Shown in pieces: positions 1 through 10,622 of a DNA stretch of 64,000 bases. Made by a program: the position numbers and the translations under genes. The DNA comes from Azomonas macrocytogenes (GTDB lineage: Bacteria; Pseudomonadota; Gammaproteobacteria; Pseudomonadales; Pseudomonadaceae). The stretch covers positions 124,001 to 188,000 of the forward strand of contig NZ_JACHXI010000001.1 in the NCBI RefSeq assembly GCF_014191985.1, read 5' to 3'. The first letter of the stretch is position 1. Each line of letters opens with the position of its first letter. Below the pieces are notes generated by a model. The model saw nothing but the letters and a program-made list of their open reading frames with translations. It had not been told where the DNA came from and made no database searches.

Positions 1-836
1 CGAATCCTGCAGCCTCCACTTCCAAGGCTTTCTCGCGCCCAAAACCGGCAGCCTTCTGCATGGTTTTGATCGCTTCCAGTGGTGCCGGATAATGTGGACC
101 AGCCTGGGCAGCGACAAAGCCCTTGCAGCTTTCGAAGGCCATCATCTGCTCGATCTGGTTCAGCTTGAGCTTCTCCAGCTTCGGCTGGCGCCTGGCCCGG
201 TAATCGAACTCACCGGAGATGGCGCGGCTGAGTAAATCCAAGGCAGCCTCACGCAGCAATTCAGGTACAACCACCACGTCCACTGCCGCCATCTTCAATG
301 CTTCGTCGGCATTTTTTTCCTTGCCCGAGGCGATCCACTCTACAGCATTATCCACGCCAATCAGGCGTGGCAGGCGCACAGTGCCACCCCAGCCGGGGTA
401 GATACCCAGCTTGGTTTCCGGCAACCCGACCTTGGCTGTGCTAGCCATGACCCGGAAATCGCAAGTCAGGCAGATTTCGAATCCCCCGCCCAACGCCATG
501 CCATTGATGGCGACCAGCGTGGGTATGCTCAAGTCCTCCAGGTCACTGAAGATCGCGTTGACGGCAAGGTTGCTGGCCTTCAGTTCCTCGTCAGGCAATT
601 TGAAGGCATCGAGGAATTCGGTGATATCGGCACCGACGATGAACATATCCTTACCGCTGGTGAGCAGCACGCCCTTGATCGAAGCCTCGCTCTTGAGCAC
701 ATCGACCGCTTGGCGCAGCTCTTCCAGCACCAGCCGGCTGAACTTGTTCACGGATACGCCTTCGAGATCGAACTTCAGTTCGACGATATCGCCTTCGAGG
801 GCCTGTAGCGTGATGGCTTTACCTGCGTAAATCATC
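1..836 (-). CDS. fadB: Fatty acid oxidation complex alpha subunit FadB (N-terminal part, runs off the left edge)
   Basis: Translating the minus strand from the ATG at 834-836 gives an uninterrupted reading frame to the window edge. It begins [20 protein letters not shown] and contains the enoyl-CoA hydratase/crotonase signature around [14 protein letters not shown] (about residues 105-118). This is the N-terminal hydratase/isomerase half of FadB; the C-terminal 3-hydroxyacyl-CoA dehydrogenase half would lie left of the window. In the family FadB works with the thiolase FadA to run the beta-oxidation cycle in the cytosol. A GGAG ribosome binding site lies just upstream of the ATG. A PsrA-like palindrome about 120 bp upstream suggests repression relieved by long-chain acyl-CoA. 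About 278 codons are visible; the identification is firm, but completeness cannot be judged. Confidence 0.93.
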
Positions 837-1225
837 AACCGATCTCCACGAAATGGAAGCTGAATGTTTCATGCCGCCCGCCTTCTTGTCGATGCGACAG
901 CGCTGTGACCGTGCATAGTACTTGTACTTGCCTCGACCGCTTTGGGAACAATCGATTCATACGGCCGTTTGACTCATGAGCCGCAGAACATCAGTGAAAA
1001 GCCATCACTTGTCAATCGACCACAGTGCGATCCGGATCGCTACGAGTACAGCCAGCCAATGCGACAACCCTACTGCACGGAACTGCCTGAGCAGGTACTA
1101 CGTCAATGACGAAAACCCAGCACACATCTATACACTGCCCGGCACTTTCGAAAATTCGCGACCAGAAACCAGAATGCCTCCGCGGCAGCCATGAAATCCA
1201 TCCACCGCCCCATCTGGAGACCTGT
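837..1225. other. Intergenic region between divergent fadB and the oligopeptidase gene
   Basis: About 390 bases without a convincing gene. It carries the PsrA-like palindrome at 958-971 and the leaders of both divergent genes. The reading frame of the plus-strand peptidase stays open back to 1106, but the extra 40 residues look unlike the family's N-terminus, so this part is treated as non-coding. Confidence 0.5.
958..971. promoter_or_regulatory. PsrA-like operator upstream of fadB
   Basis: The sequence CATAC-GGCC-GTTTG is one mismatch from the palindrome CAAAC-N4-GTTTG recognised by the TetR-family fatty-acid regulator PsrA of pseudomonads, which controls fadBA. It sits 122 bp upstream of the fadB start. 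The match and position are visible; the regulator is inferred. Confidence 0.5.
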
Positions 1226-3262
1226 ATGCCCGCAGCCCCCATCGCCCGAGTCGACGACAGCCAGGACGATCCGTACCGTTGGCTGGAACAGCGGGACGCT
1301 CCCGAAGTTCTCGCCTATCTCCGGGCGGAAAACACTTATCTCGAAGCCGAACTCGCCGGGCAGGCCGAACTGCGCGAGACGCTGTTCCAGGAAATCAAGG
1401 GACGTATCCGCGAGACCGACCTGTCACTACCCTCGCCCAAAGGTTTCTGGCTCTATTATCGACGTACTACGGCCGGCGACGAGTATCCTCGCTATTACCG
1501 TTGCCCCAAACCGGCAGACAGTTCACTGGCAGTCGACGAAAAAGCAGAACAGCTACTGCTGGATCTCAACGAGCTGGCCCAGGGCGGCTTCCTCTCGCTT
1601 GGCACCATCAGCATCAGCCCGGACCAAAGCAAGCTTGCCTACAGCACCGATACCCAGGGCGATGAAATTTATCGGCTGTACGTCAAGGATCTCGACCGTG
1701 GCACTCTCGAAGCACTGCCTTTCGAAAACTGCGACGGAAGCATGACCTGGGCCAATGACAACCAGACGCTTTTCTTCGGCGAACTGGACGAAACCCATCG
1801 CCCGCATCGCATCCATCGCCATTGTCTGGGCGAAATCGGCAGTACGGAAGTCTTTCATGAAGAAGATGGGCGCTTCTTCGTGCATTGCTACCGCACCAGC
1901 TCCGAACACCAACTGGTGATATTGTCCGGTAGCAAGACCACCAGCGAAGCCTGGGTGCTAGCGGCAGATCAGCCACAGAATCAGTGGATCTGCCTGGCAC
2001 CGCGCGAGGAAGAGCACGAATACGCGCCCGATCATGGCCTTCATGAGGGCCAATGGTGCTGGCTGATCCGCAGCAACCAGGCCGGTATGAATTTCGCACT
2101 CTACAAGGCTCCAGAACAACACCCCGAGCGCAGTCATTGGCAGGAGCTGCTTGCACACAATCCGCAAGTCATGCTGGAAGATGCAAGCCTGAATGCCAAT
2201 GCCATCACGCTTACCCTACGAGAAAATGGCCTGACGATCATCGAAGTTCGCCCGCAAAGTGGCTCACCCTATCGCGTACAGCTACCGGATGCCGTCTACA
2301 GTCTGCAGGCACTCCACCTGGAATTCGATAGCCCGGTAATCCGCCTACGCTACGAATCGCTCAACCGTCCGGCCCAGATTCGCCAATTGAATTTGGCCGA
2401 TGGTGCTCAACAAGTGCTAAAGGAAACACCGGTAGAAGGCCCTTTCAATGCCGATGATTACGAGAGCCGACGTATCTGGATCAACGCTCCGGATGGTGTC
2501 CAGGTCCCCATCAGCCTAGTCGCCCGCCGCGGGACCTTCGGCAAACCCGCCCCGCTCTACCTCTATGGCTACGGTGCCTACGGACATAGCCTAGACCCTT
2601 GGTTTTCACATGCACGCCTGTCATTGCTGGAGCGCGGATTCATCTTTGCCATCGCTCATGTCCGCGGCGGCGGCGATCTGGGTGAAGCTTGGTATCGCGC
2701 CGGCAAACTGGAACACAAACCGAATACCTTCAAGGATTTCATCGCCTGTGCCGAAGCCTTGATCGAAGCGGGCTACACTGCCCCTGAATGCCTGGCCATC
2801 AGTGGTGGCAGTGCTGGCGGCTTGTTGATCGGCGCGGTAATCAATATGCGCCCGGAACTGTTCGGTGCGGCAATCGCTGAAGTACCCTTCGTCGACGTGC
2901 TTAACACCATGGAAAATCCCGATCTGCCATTGACTGTCACCGAATACGACGAATGGGGTGATCCGAACCAACCCGAAGCTCGCGAACGCATCAAGTCCTA
3001 TGCCCCCTACGAAAATGTCCGCGCCCAGGCTTATCCAGCCCTGCTTGCTGTAGCTGGCTATCACGACAGTAGGGTGCAGTACTGGGAGGCAGCGAAGTGG
3101 ATAGCCAAACTGCGAGCCACTCGTAGCAATGGCAAGTCAATGCTACTCAAGACTGAATTCTCCGCTGGTCACGGCGGGATGAGTGGTCGCTACCAGGCCC
3201 TGCACGACGTGGCACTGGAATATGCATTTCTGCTTAAAGTGCTTGCGCTAGATAATAGTTGA
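1226..3262 (+). CDS. ptrB: Oligopeptidase B (S9A prolyl oligopeptidase family)
   Basis: 678 residues from the ATG at 1226, which has a TGGAGA ribosome binding site and begins at the family's usual N-terminal region (an earlier in-frame codon at 1106 would add 40 unrelated residues). The protein has the S9 architecture: an N-terminal beta-propeller (about residues 70-400) and a C-terminal alpha/beta hydrolase domain. The catalytic triad can be placed: Ser529 in GGSAGG, Asp614 in YHDSRV and His649 in AGHGG, each three positions below the E. coli oligopeptidase B residues. The enzyme cleaves short peptides after Arg/Lys in the cytosol. The acidic stretch after the active-site serine (PFVDVLNTMENPDLPL) is typical of oligopeptidase B rather than prolyl endopeptidase. 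It is monocistronic, divergent from fadB. Confidence 0.93.
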   Translation: MPAAPIARVDDSQDDPYRWLEQRDAPEVLAYLRAENTYLEAELAGQAELRETLFQEIKGRIRETDLSLPSPKGFWLYYRRTTAGDEYPRYYRCPKPADSSLAVDEKAEQLLLDLNELAQGGFLSLGTISISPDQSKLAYSTDTQGDEIYRLYVKDLDRGTLEALPFENCDGSMTWANDNQTLFFGELDETHRPHRIHRHCLGEIGSTEVFHEEDGRFFVHCYRTSSEHQLVILSGSKTTSEAWVLAADQPQNQWICLAPREEEHEYAPDHGLHEGQWCWLIRSNQAGMNFALYKAPEQHPERSHWQELLAHNPQVMLEDASLNANAITLTLRENGLTIIEVRPQSGSPYRVQLPDAVYSLQALHLEFDSPVIRLRYESLNRPAQIRQLNLADGAQQVLKETPVEGPFNADDYESRRIWINAPDGVQVPISLVARRGTFGKPAPLYLYGYGAYGHSLDPWFSHARLSLLERGFIFAIAHVRGGGDLGEAWYRAGKLEHKPNTFKDFIACAEALIEAGYTAPECLAISGGSAGGLLIGAVINMRPELFGAAIAEVPFVDVLNTMENPDLPLTVTEYDEWGDPNQPEARERIKSYAPYENVRAQAYPALLAVAGYHDSRVQYWEAAKWIAKLRATRSNGKSMLLKTEFSAGHGGMSGRYQALHDVALEYAFLLKVLALDNS

Positions 3263-3356
3263 ATCAATACCTTGCAAGACCACACCCTATCCGACCTGCG
3301 GCGTGAACGGAATTCGCTTGCGGACAGTCAGCTAATGAAACGCAGGAGGAAATTCG

Positions 3357-3854
3357 ATGAAAAATCCACTTTCCAACAACGCTACCGAACACAATGTACA
3401 TGGCTGGGAACGTACCGCTTCACTCGCCGGTGGTCTACTGTTCATCGGTAAAGGACTACGACGCGGTGGCTTGGGGGGACTGTTGGAGCTGGCACTGGGC
3501 GGTGCTGCACTGACACGTGGCTTGACCGGTCACTGTAGAGCCAAGCAGGCACTCAACGAACTGCGTGGCCGACGCAACCAGACACTCGAACCCGAGTATC
3601 TGGGAGTCGGCTCGATGGACGCCGAACATGGTCTTGGTCTGCAGCAGAATCCGGCGCGCAGCAGTATTGATACCGGCATTGGCGCAAACACCAAGGGACG
3701 GATAAGAAACCCGGAGACCCATGCAGAATCCGGAATCATCACTGATCCGCTTTCCGCTCTGGAAACCTTGCCAGGTACGACTCCAGTCACTAACCCCGTA
3801 AGGCAGGACGTCAACCCAGGCCGCAACAGCGGAAACGGTCGCACCAATAGCTGA
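3357..3854 (+). CDS. DUF2892-type inner-membrane protein
   Basis: 165 residues, preceded by a very strong AGGAGGAAATTCG ribosome binding site. The N-terminal half (VHGWERTASLAGGLLFIGKG to about residue 60) has two short hydrophobic Gly-rich segments with a basic turn between them (GLRRGG), the pattern of the DUF2892/YgaP-type transmembrane domain. The C-terminal 90 residues are polar, rich in Asn, Gly, Thr and Pro, probably disordered and cytosolic or periplasmic. Function is unknown. The stop codon lies inside the first arm of a long hairpin that probably terminates transcription. Confidence 0.7.
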   Translation: MKNPLSNNATEHNVHGWERTASLAGGLLFIGKGLRRGGLGGLLELALGGAALTRGLTGHCRAKQALNELRGRRNQTLEPEYLGVGSMDAEHGLGLQQNPARSSIDTGIGANTKGRIRNPETHAESGIITDPLSALETLPGTTPVTNPVRQDVNPGRNSGNGRTNS

Positions 3855-3917
3855 AGGCCTTGTCAGGCTGTCGTCTTCTCTAGCCTACGAAAAAGGACGA
3901 CAGCCAGGCACCTTCAG
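3851..3917. terminator. Long imperfect hairpin between convergent genes
   Basis: Outer arms CTGAAGG (3851-3857) and CCTTCAG (3911-3917), and inner arms GGCTGTCGTC (3866-3875) and GACGACAGCC (3896-3905), pair perfectly, with a small internal mismatch between them and a 20-nt loop. It lies between a plus-strand gene ending at 3854 and a minus-strand gene ending at 3940, so it probably acts as a bidirectional terminator. There is no T-run after the outer arm. Confidence 0.55.
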
Positions 3918-3939
3918 CAAAGTGCATTCGTTAACCCAA

Positions 3940-4218
3940 TCAGTGCTCGTGATCACAGTCCGCCCCATGAACATGCTCATCCTCGTGCGGCTCGAACTCC
4001 AACTGTAGACTGACCAGATTGGTAGCCATGGGGCGCATCAGCAGATTGGCATATTCGACATCGCCCTGCTCGTCATCCACTCCGATCAGCAATTGATCAA
4101 AGTCGCCCTGCTGGATCCAGAGCTCGCGCCCTTGCCAGACAATCGCCATACGGCTGCAACTCAGGTGCTCTTCGCTTCCGTCGTCATGCTCCACGATCAG
4201 TTGCAAATCATCACTCAT
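3940..4218 (-). CDS. Small acidic protein with His-rich C-terminus, unknown function
   Basis: 92 residues when started at the ATG at 4216-4218, which has a GGGAG motif upstream; the frame is open to 4296 but the extra residues look non-coding. The protein is strongly acidic (MSDDLQLIVEHDDGSEEHL) and ends in a His/Asp/Glu-rich tail (EPHEDEHVHGADCDHEH) that could bind a transition metal. There is no signal peptide or membrane segment. It lies 80 bases downstream of the aminotransferase gene on the same strand and may be cotranscribed with it. I do not recognise a family with a known function; metal binding is inference from composition. Confidence 0.65.
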   Translation of the reverse strand: MSDDLQLIVEHDDGSEEHLSCSRMAIVWQGRELWIQQGDFDQLLIGVDDEQGDVEYANLLMRPMATNLVSLQLEFEPHEDEHVHGADCDHEH

Positions 4219-4299
4219 CTCGCGACTCCCCATGCAGATACAGGACAACACATGATATACGGCACGAACCCACCGCTCGTGCCAATCGATTTCCACTAC

Positions 4300-5910
<1,611 letters not shown>

Positions 5911-5949
5911 TTGCTTTCAAGAGCCCATTCCACTATATTGGCGCGCCTC
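5911..5949 (+). promoter_or_regulatory. Sigma-70 promoter of tRNA-Ser with GC-rich discriminator
   Basis: A -35 TTGCTT (5911-5916) and a -10 TATATT (5934-5939) are separated by exactly 17 bases, and the -10 is followed by GGCGCGCCTC. A GC-rich discriminator of this kind is typical of stringently controlled tRNA promoters. The promoter ends about 25 bases before the mature tRNA. Confidence 0.75.
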
Positions 5950-5974
5950 GGAGGGCCAGATGCTCTTCGAGACT

Positions 5975-6064
5975 GGTGAGGTGTCCGAGCGGTTGAAGGA
6001 GCACGCCTGGAAAGCGTGTATACGGGAAACCGTATCGAGGGTTCGAATCCCTCCCTCACCGCCA
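5975..6064 (+). tRNA. tRNA-Ser (anticodon GGA)
   Basis: 90 nt including an encoded 3' GCCA. The acceptor stem GGTGAGG pairs with CCTCACC. The anticodon stem CACGC/GCGTG encloses CTGGAAA, giving anticodon GGA at 6009-6011. There is a long variable arm (class II tRNA, as expected for Ser) and a T-loop GGTTCGAATCC. The gene stands alone. Confidence 0.97.
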
Positions 6065-6690
6065 GTTTTTGCAATCTTTTGATTACTCGACGCATTCCCA
6101 GGGCTTATCGCTCCCCCCCTAATCGAGTTCGCTTATCTCTCGCGTACAAAAACAGCACAAGTGCCTTAGGTAGAAAGTGCAAGCCAGCCATTATGGCGAT
6201 ATTCCTCTGCTACGTATTCCCCACCTTGAGCATTTCGGCAAGCAGAAATGCCACATTATTCAAACTCAACATAAAACCCCACTACAGACATACGAAGCGG
6301 CATCGCTAAGCTTCCCCGCGAAAGAACGACAACAGTTCGTCGATGCGCTTTTGTGGGCCATTAAGAAAATCCTTTGCGTCACCCCAAATCATTCTGGAGT
6401 CTTCTCATAGCCAGAGGTTAGCGATCAATCGCACCCTCACTGCAAGAGCGCCAGCCAAGAATGGATACATCCGCCCAGCAAGGCACATGCATTGATCATG
6501 AATACATGAATATCGGCCTAAAACTTGCCTAACAATAACGCCCAGATGTATCAGGGGATTAATTGCCCTAAATTGGGGCGGCTGGCGCAAATCCAGAGAC
6601 TGCTATAACGATTATCCAACAGACAATAAGAGAACCTGAAGAACCCCAGCGTCAAGGAAGTAAACGAAGAGACCTGCGACCATGCGTCAC
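6065..6690. other. Non-coding gap between tRNA-Ser and the cyd operon
   Basis: About 630 bases of AT-richer sequence without a convincing gene; short open frames exist but none has both a ribosome binding site and protein-like composition. I looked for a repeat of the tRNA 3' end that would mark an integrated or decayed element and did not see one. Confidence 0.4.
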
Positions 6691-6694
6691 TAGC

Positions 6695-6708
6695 ATGATC
6701 TGCGTCAA
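6695..6708 (+). promoter_or_regulatory. ANR/FNR-like box upstream of the cyd operon
   Basis: ATGAT-CTGC-GTCAA differs in one position from the ANR consensus TTGAT-N4-RTCAA. Its centre is near 6701.5, so a class-II start would fall near 6743, about 27 bases before the cydP ATG, with a weak -10 (TACGAAT, 6728-6734). Oxygen-responsive induction of cytochrome bd by ANR would be consistent; the regulator is inferred. Confidence 0.5.
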
Positions 6709-6769
6709 TAAAGTTTGATGTCGTTGCTACGAATTGTGATTACTGTTCGAAAGTCAGGAGTATGCCGAG

Positions 6770-6994
6770 ATGTCGAAACCCAGCACGACCTCGCACTGGC
6801 GAATTCCCCTGGTCCGGGAATTAGCGATTGTTCTGGCAATAAAACTGGTCATTTTGATTGCCATCAAAATGATCTGGTTCACTGAGCCAACTTCACCGGT
6901 GAATGGAAGTGTACGGGTAAACGAACGGCTGCTCGGGACAATCGAACCACAATCACAGCCCCTGCGTGTTGATGATGAGGAGCCACCGAAATGA
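6770..6994 (+). CDS. cydP: Cytochrome bd oxidase small subunit CydP
   Basis: 74 residues, with one N-terminal transmembrane helix (about residues 14-36, [20 protein letters not shown]) and a short polar C-terminal tail. The position directly before cydA, the small size and the single helix preceded by a W-R/P-x-R-E segment fit the putative bd-oxidase subunit CydP. It overlaps cydA by the four bases ATGA, indicating translational coupling. An AGGAG motif lies about 10 bases upstream. In the cell it would be a single-helix inner-membrane subunit or assembly factor of the quinol oxidase. Confidence 0.8.
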   Translation: MSKPSTTSHWRIPLVRELAIVLAIKLVILIAIKMIWFTEPTSPVNGSVRVNERLLGTIEPQSQPLRVDDEEPPK

Positions 6995-8613
6995 TTTCGG
7001 AAGATGTAGTTGATTTATCGCGACTACAGTTCGCGATGACAGCGCTTTACCACTTTTTATTCGTCCCGCTTACCCTTGGGATGACCTTTATTCTTGCAAC
7101 CATGGAAACCGTCTATGTAATGACCGGAAAACAGGTCTACAAAGACATGGTCAAGTTCTGGGGTAAGCTGTTTGGTATCAACTTTGCCCTAGGTGTGACC
7201 ACCGGACTGACCATGGAGTTCCAATTCGGAACCAACTGGGCCTATTATTCCCACTATGTCGGCGACATCTTTGGTGCTCCGTTGGCGATTGAGGGATTGA
7301 TGGCCTTCTTCCTGGAGTCCACCTTCATCGGTCTGTTCTTCTTCGGTTGGGATCGTCTGTCGAAGGGTCAACATTTGGCCGTTACCTGGCTGGTGGCTCT
7401 TGGTTCCAACCTCTCCGCTCTCTGGATTCTTATCGCTAATGGCTGGATGCAACATCCGGTTGGCGCAGAGTTCAACTTCGAGACCATGCGGATGGAGTTG
7501 GTCGACTTTGGCGCCCTGCTGTTCAACCCAGTTGCCCAAGTAAAATTCGTTCACACAGTTGCTTCCGGCTACGTAACGGGTGCCGTATTCGTACTGGCTA
7601 TCTCCAGCTACTACATGCTGAAGAAACGTGATCTGGGATTTGCTCGTCGCTCTTTCACCATTGCTGCTGGTTTCGGCATGGCGTCCGTTCTCTCCGTGCT
7701 GCTGCTAGGTGATGAATCTGGCTACGAAGTGGGTGAAGTGCAAAAAGTCAAACTCGCAGCGATCGAATCCGAATGGGAAACCCATCCGGCTCCTGCTTCC
7801 TTCACTCTGTTTGGCTTTCCGAATGAAGCAGAACAACGCACTGACTATGCGGTAAGAATCCCATGGGCACTGGGTCTGATCGCCACTCGCTCGATAGACG
7901 AGCAAGTTCCTGGTCTCAAAGATCTGATCGCCGAAAACGAGGGTCGTATCCGTAATGGCATGGTCGCTTATGGTCTCCTGGAGCAAATTCGCGCTGGAGA
8001 CAAGAGCGAGCAAACCATTGCTGCATTCGACGACGTCAAGAAAGACCTTGGCTATGGTCTGCTGTTGAAAAAGTACACTTCCAAGGTGGTAGACGCCAAC
8101 GAAGAGCAAATCAAGAAGGCCTCGCTGGATACTGTTCCGCATGTCCCGAGCATGTTCTGGGCTTTCCGTGCCATGGTCGGCTCCGGTGTAATCATGCTGG
8201 TTCTGTTTATCTGCGCTATCTGGGCCTCGGCTCGTGGCGATATGGAGCATAAGCCATGGTTGCTTAGATTTGCCTTTTACAGCCTGCCACTACCCTGGGT
8301 TGCTACCCAGACCGGCTGGTTCGTAGCCGAGCACGGCCGTCAACCCTGGACCATCGGTGAAGTACTACCTACCCATCTGTCGGCTTCCAGCCTTTCTACT
8401 GGTGATCTGTGGGGCTCGCTCATCGCACTGATTGCGTTCTACACCGCTCTGCTCGTGGTTGAAATGTACCTGATGATTCGCTTCTCGAAGCTTGGCCCAT
8501 CCAGCCTCCATACTGGTCGTTACCACTTCGAGAAGCTTGCCGGCTCAACCGGTCATGGCGAATCAACCACCAATCCGCTGGATAAAAACAGCGAACAACC
8601 AGCCAACGCTTGA
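6991..8613 (+). CDS. cydA: Cytochrome bd ubiquinol oxidase subunit I
   Basis: 540 residues, E. coli-type long-Q-loop subunit. Haem ligands are visible at a constant +2 offset from E. coli: His21 (haem b595), His188 and Met395 (haem b558). The proton-path acids Glu101 and Glu109 and the Q-loop residues Lys254 and Glu259 are also present. The Q-loop between about residues 245 and 385 is of the long type, and the C-terminal signature [12 protein letters not shown] is intact. With CydB it oxidises ubiquinol and reduces oxygen to water with high affinity without pumping protons. This is the CydAB type, not the short-loop CioA type of cyanide-insensitive oxidase. Second gene of cydPABX-ybgE. Confidence 0.97.
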   Translation: MISEDVVDLSRLQFAMTALYHFLFVPLTLGMTFILATMETVYVMTGKQVYKDMVKFWGKLFGINFALGVTTGLTMEFQFGTNWAYYSHYVGDIFGAPLAIEGLMAFFLESTFIGLFFFGWDRLSKGQHLAVTWLVALGSNLSALWILIANGWMQHPVGAEFNFETMRMELVDFGALLFNPVAQVKFVHTVASGYVTGAVFVLAISSYYMLKKRDLGFARRSFTIAAGFGMASVLSVLLLGDESGYEVGEVQKVKLAAIESEWETHPAPASFTLFGFPNEAEQRTDYAVRIPWALGLIATRSIDEQVPGLKDLIAENEGRIRNGMVAYGLLEQIRAGDKSEQTIAAFDDVKKDLGYGLLLKKYTSKVVDANEEQIKKASLDTVPHVPSMFWAFRAMVGSGVIMLVLFICAIWASARGDMEHKPWLLRFAFYSLPLPWVATQTGWFVAEHGRQPWTIGEVLPTHLSASSLSTGDLWGSLIALIAFYTALLVVEMYLMIRFSKLGPSSLHTGRYHFEKLAGSTGHGESTTNPLDKNSEQPANA

Positions 8614-8623
8614 GGAAGCAACC

Positions 8624-9763
8624 ATGTTCGATTACGAAACATTAAAAGTGATCTGGTGGGTGCTGGTCGGTGTGTTGCTGATTGGCCTTGCCCTTACCGA
8701 TGGTTTTGACATGGGGGCCATGGCCCTGATGCCTTTCGTTGGTAAAACCGACAATGAGCGCCGCGTAGCCATCAATACCATCGCTCCCCACTGGGATGGC
8801 AACCAAGTATGGCTCATTACTGCGGGTGGAGCCCTGTTTGCTGCCTGGCCTATGGCCTATGCTACAGCCTTCTCCGGCTTGTACTGGGCCATGCTCCTGG
8901 TATTGTTCGGCTTGTTCTTCCGGCCGGTCGGCTTCGACTACCGTAGCAAACTGGAAAACAAGAAATGGCGTGACATATGGGATTGGGCACTATTCGTCGG
9001 TGGAGCTCTGCCTGCCTTGTTGTTCGGCGTAGCGTTCGGCAACCTCTTCCTCGGACTGCCGTTCCGTCTTGACGAAACAATGCGCACGTCCTTCGAAGGT
9101 TCCTTCTTTAGCCTGCTGCATCCCTTTGCCCTGATCGCCGGTGTAGTTAGCCTGAGCATGCTCAGCGCTCACGGCGGATCCTGGCTGATGTTACGTACGG
9201 ATGAAGCCCTGCATGAGCGTTCGCGCCAAGCAGTCAAAATTTGTTCGGCAGTGTTCGTAGCCTGCTTCTTCCTTGCCGGCCTGTGGCTGGTGCTGGGCGT
9301 AGACGGCTATAACATTAGCAGCAGCTTCGATCCCAACGGCGTATTGAACCCTCTAAGCAAGACTGTCACTGCGGATAATGGTGGCTGGCAAGCAAACTAC
9401 GTGCGCTATCCCATTACTCAGCTCGCTCCGCTGGCGGGTCTGGCAGGCGGTGTACTAGCCTTCGTAGGTGCTCATCTGAACCGTGCCAATCTGACTTTCG
9501 CTGGCACCAGCTTGGCGATTACAGGCACTATTTGTACCGCCGGCTTTGCGCTGTTCCCCTTCATATTCCCATCGTCTATCGATCCGGCCTCCAGTCTCAC
9601 CATGTGGGATGCGGTGTCCAGTAAAAAGACCCTGGGTGTTATGACAGTAGCCGCTATCATCTGGGTGCCGATCGTTCTCGGTTATACCGCATGGTGCTAC
9701 ATGAGCATGTGGGGCAGACTCACCAACAAGAACATCGAAGCCAACTCACACAGCCTCTATTGA
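8624..9763 (+). CDS. cydB: Cytochrome bd ubiquinol oxidase subunit II
   Basis: 379 residues from the ATG at 8624, preceded by TGAGGAAGCAACC; the frame is open further upstream but the extra residues overlap cydA and are not coding. It begins MFDYETLKVIWWVLVGVLL and carries the conserved motif LTDGFDMGAMAL. Length and eight or nine predicted helices match E. coli CydB. It pairs with CydA to form the haem-bearing oxidase core and lies 10 bases downstream of cydA. Confidence 0.97.
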   Translation: MFDYETLKVIWWVLVGVLLIGLALTDGFDMGAMALMPFVGKTDNERRVAINTIAPHWDGNQVWLITAGGALFAAWPMAYATAFSGLYWAMLLVLFGLFFRPVGFDYRSKLENKKWRDIWDWALFVGGALPALLFGVAFGNLFLGLPFRLDETMRTSFEGSFFSLLHPFALIAGVVSLSMLSAHGGSWLMLRTDEALHERSRQAVKICSAVFVACFFLAGLWLVLGVDGYNISSSFDPNGVLNPLSKTVTADNGGWQANYVRYPITQLAPLAGLAGGVLAFVGAHLNRANLTFAGTSLAITGTICTAGFALFPFIFPSSIDPASSLTMWDAVSSKKTLGVMTVAAIIWVPIVLGYTAWCYMSMWGRLTNKNIEANSHSLY

Positions 9764-9840
9764 GCTGAGCCGGTGTGTGGAGTAATTCACACACCGGCCC
9801 CTTTCATCTACTGCTCCTTCAAGGGGCCAAGGAATAGATA

Positions 9841-9942
9841 ATGTGGTATTTAGCTTGGGTTCTCGGCATTCTGTTTGCCTGCAGCATGGGTGTCATGAAT
9901 GCTCTCTGGCAAGAAACCAACGGTAAACTTGACGAGGAATAA
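9841..9942 (+). CDS. cydX: Cytochrome bd small subunit CydX
   Basis: A 33-codon ORF beginning MWYLAWVLGILFACSMGVMN and ending in an acidic tail (KLDEE). This is the classic CydX pattern: one transmembrane helix starting with MWY, an invariant FAC-like region and a conserved ALW. AAGGGGCCAAGGAATAG upstream provides a ribosome binding site. CydX stabilises the haems of the bd oxidase in E. coli. It lies 77 bases after cydB. Confidence 0.95.
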   Translation: MWYLAWVLGILFACSMGVMNALWQETNGKLDEE

Positions 9943-9945
9943 GGG

Positions 9946-10245
9946 GTGATAGTTGACAGCCGCCTGCTGAAAAGCCGCTGGAGTCGCGCTCTATCGCTAT
10001 TACTGGCCACGCCTTTGGCACTGGTTCTGCTACTTCATCCAGCATCTATGTTGAATGCCGATGGCTCTTACAGCCACGGCCTTCTGATGCTGGTGATGCT
10101 TGGCATTTCCAGCGGATTCATCCATGGACTCGGTTTCGATCCACTTGCTCTAATCTGGCGGCTGGTGTTCCACCCGCTGTTAGGCTGGCTACTCATGGCT
10201 CTGGGCTACGGAATAATTTTTCGAACTCAGCTGCTACTAGGTTGA
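9946..10245 (+). CDS. ybgE: Cyd operon protein YbgE
   Basis: 99 residues starting at a GTG (9946) three bases after the cydX stop; GAGGAA within the cydX end serves as ribosome binding site. Three hydrophobic segments are visible (about residues 16-33, 43-62 and 72-95), with the motif YSHGLLMLVMLGISSGFIHG. YbgE is the small inner-membrane protein that closes cyd operons in many proteobacteria; its role is not established. Confidence 0.88.
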   Translation: MIVDSRLLKSRWSRALSLLLATPLALVLLLHPASMLNADGSYSHGLLMLVMLGISSGFIHGLGFDPLALIWRLVFHPLLGWLLMALGYGIIFRTQLLLG

Positions 10246-10280
10246 TCAACAAGCATTCACTTCCTCAGTAGTAATAATAT

Positions 10281-10307
10281 CTTTGCCCCGGGCCTCCCGG
10301 GGCAAAG
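10281..10307. terminator. Perfect 12-bp hairpin after the cyd operon
   Basis: CTTTGCCCCGGG (10281-10292) and CCCGGGGCAAAG (10296-10307) pair perfectly around the loop CCT. It lies 36 bases after the ybgE stop. No T-run follows on either strand, so it may be a 3'-end processing or pausing structure rather than a classical intrinsic terminator. Confidence 0.6.
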
Positions 10308-10622
10308 ACCTATCCCCGATACCCAGCGATTACAATAACCAGATACAACGCCTGAGCGTTTCAGCAAAATACTGTGATCTCTTGGCACGAGCTAGCTCAG
10401 TACTGCTTGCCAGCCTGAACCGCAATCCGCCTCACTACGAAGATTCAGCGCAATTCAGTGCTTGTACTTAATAAAAGCACTGCATCTCTCTCGCACAAGG
10501 GAAATGCCCAAGCCTGGCGGCGAATAATTCGATCATATGTCTATTCCAACCTGATACCGTATTGCACCAGCACCTGCAATCACCAGAAACCAATCTAATC
10601 AGGTGACGCTGTTTCTACTCGT
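10308..10622. other. Intergenic region between the cyd hairpin and the HNH gene
   Basis: About 315 bases lying between convergent genes. No ORF with a plausible ribosome binding site, no RNA gene and no repeat was recognised. Confidence 0.4.

Noticed and set aside
1106..1225. N-terminal extension of the oligopeptidase
   Set aside because: In frame but without a ribosome binding site, and unlike the family start; the ATG at 1226 has a good site and places the catalytic residues three positions from E. coli oligopeptidase B.
5975..6770. Integrated element at tRNA-Ser
   Set aside because: No integrase, no repeat of the tRNA 3' end and no phage-like genes; the region after the tRNA is only non-coding sequence before the cyd operon.
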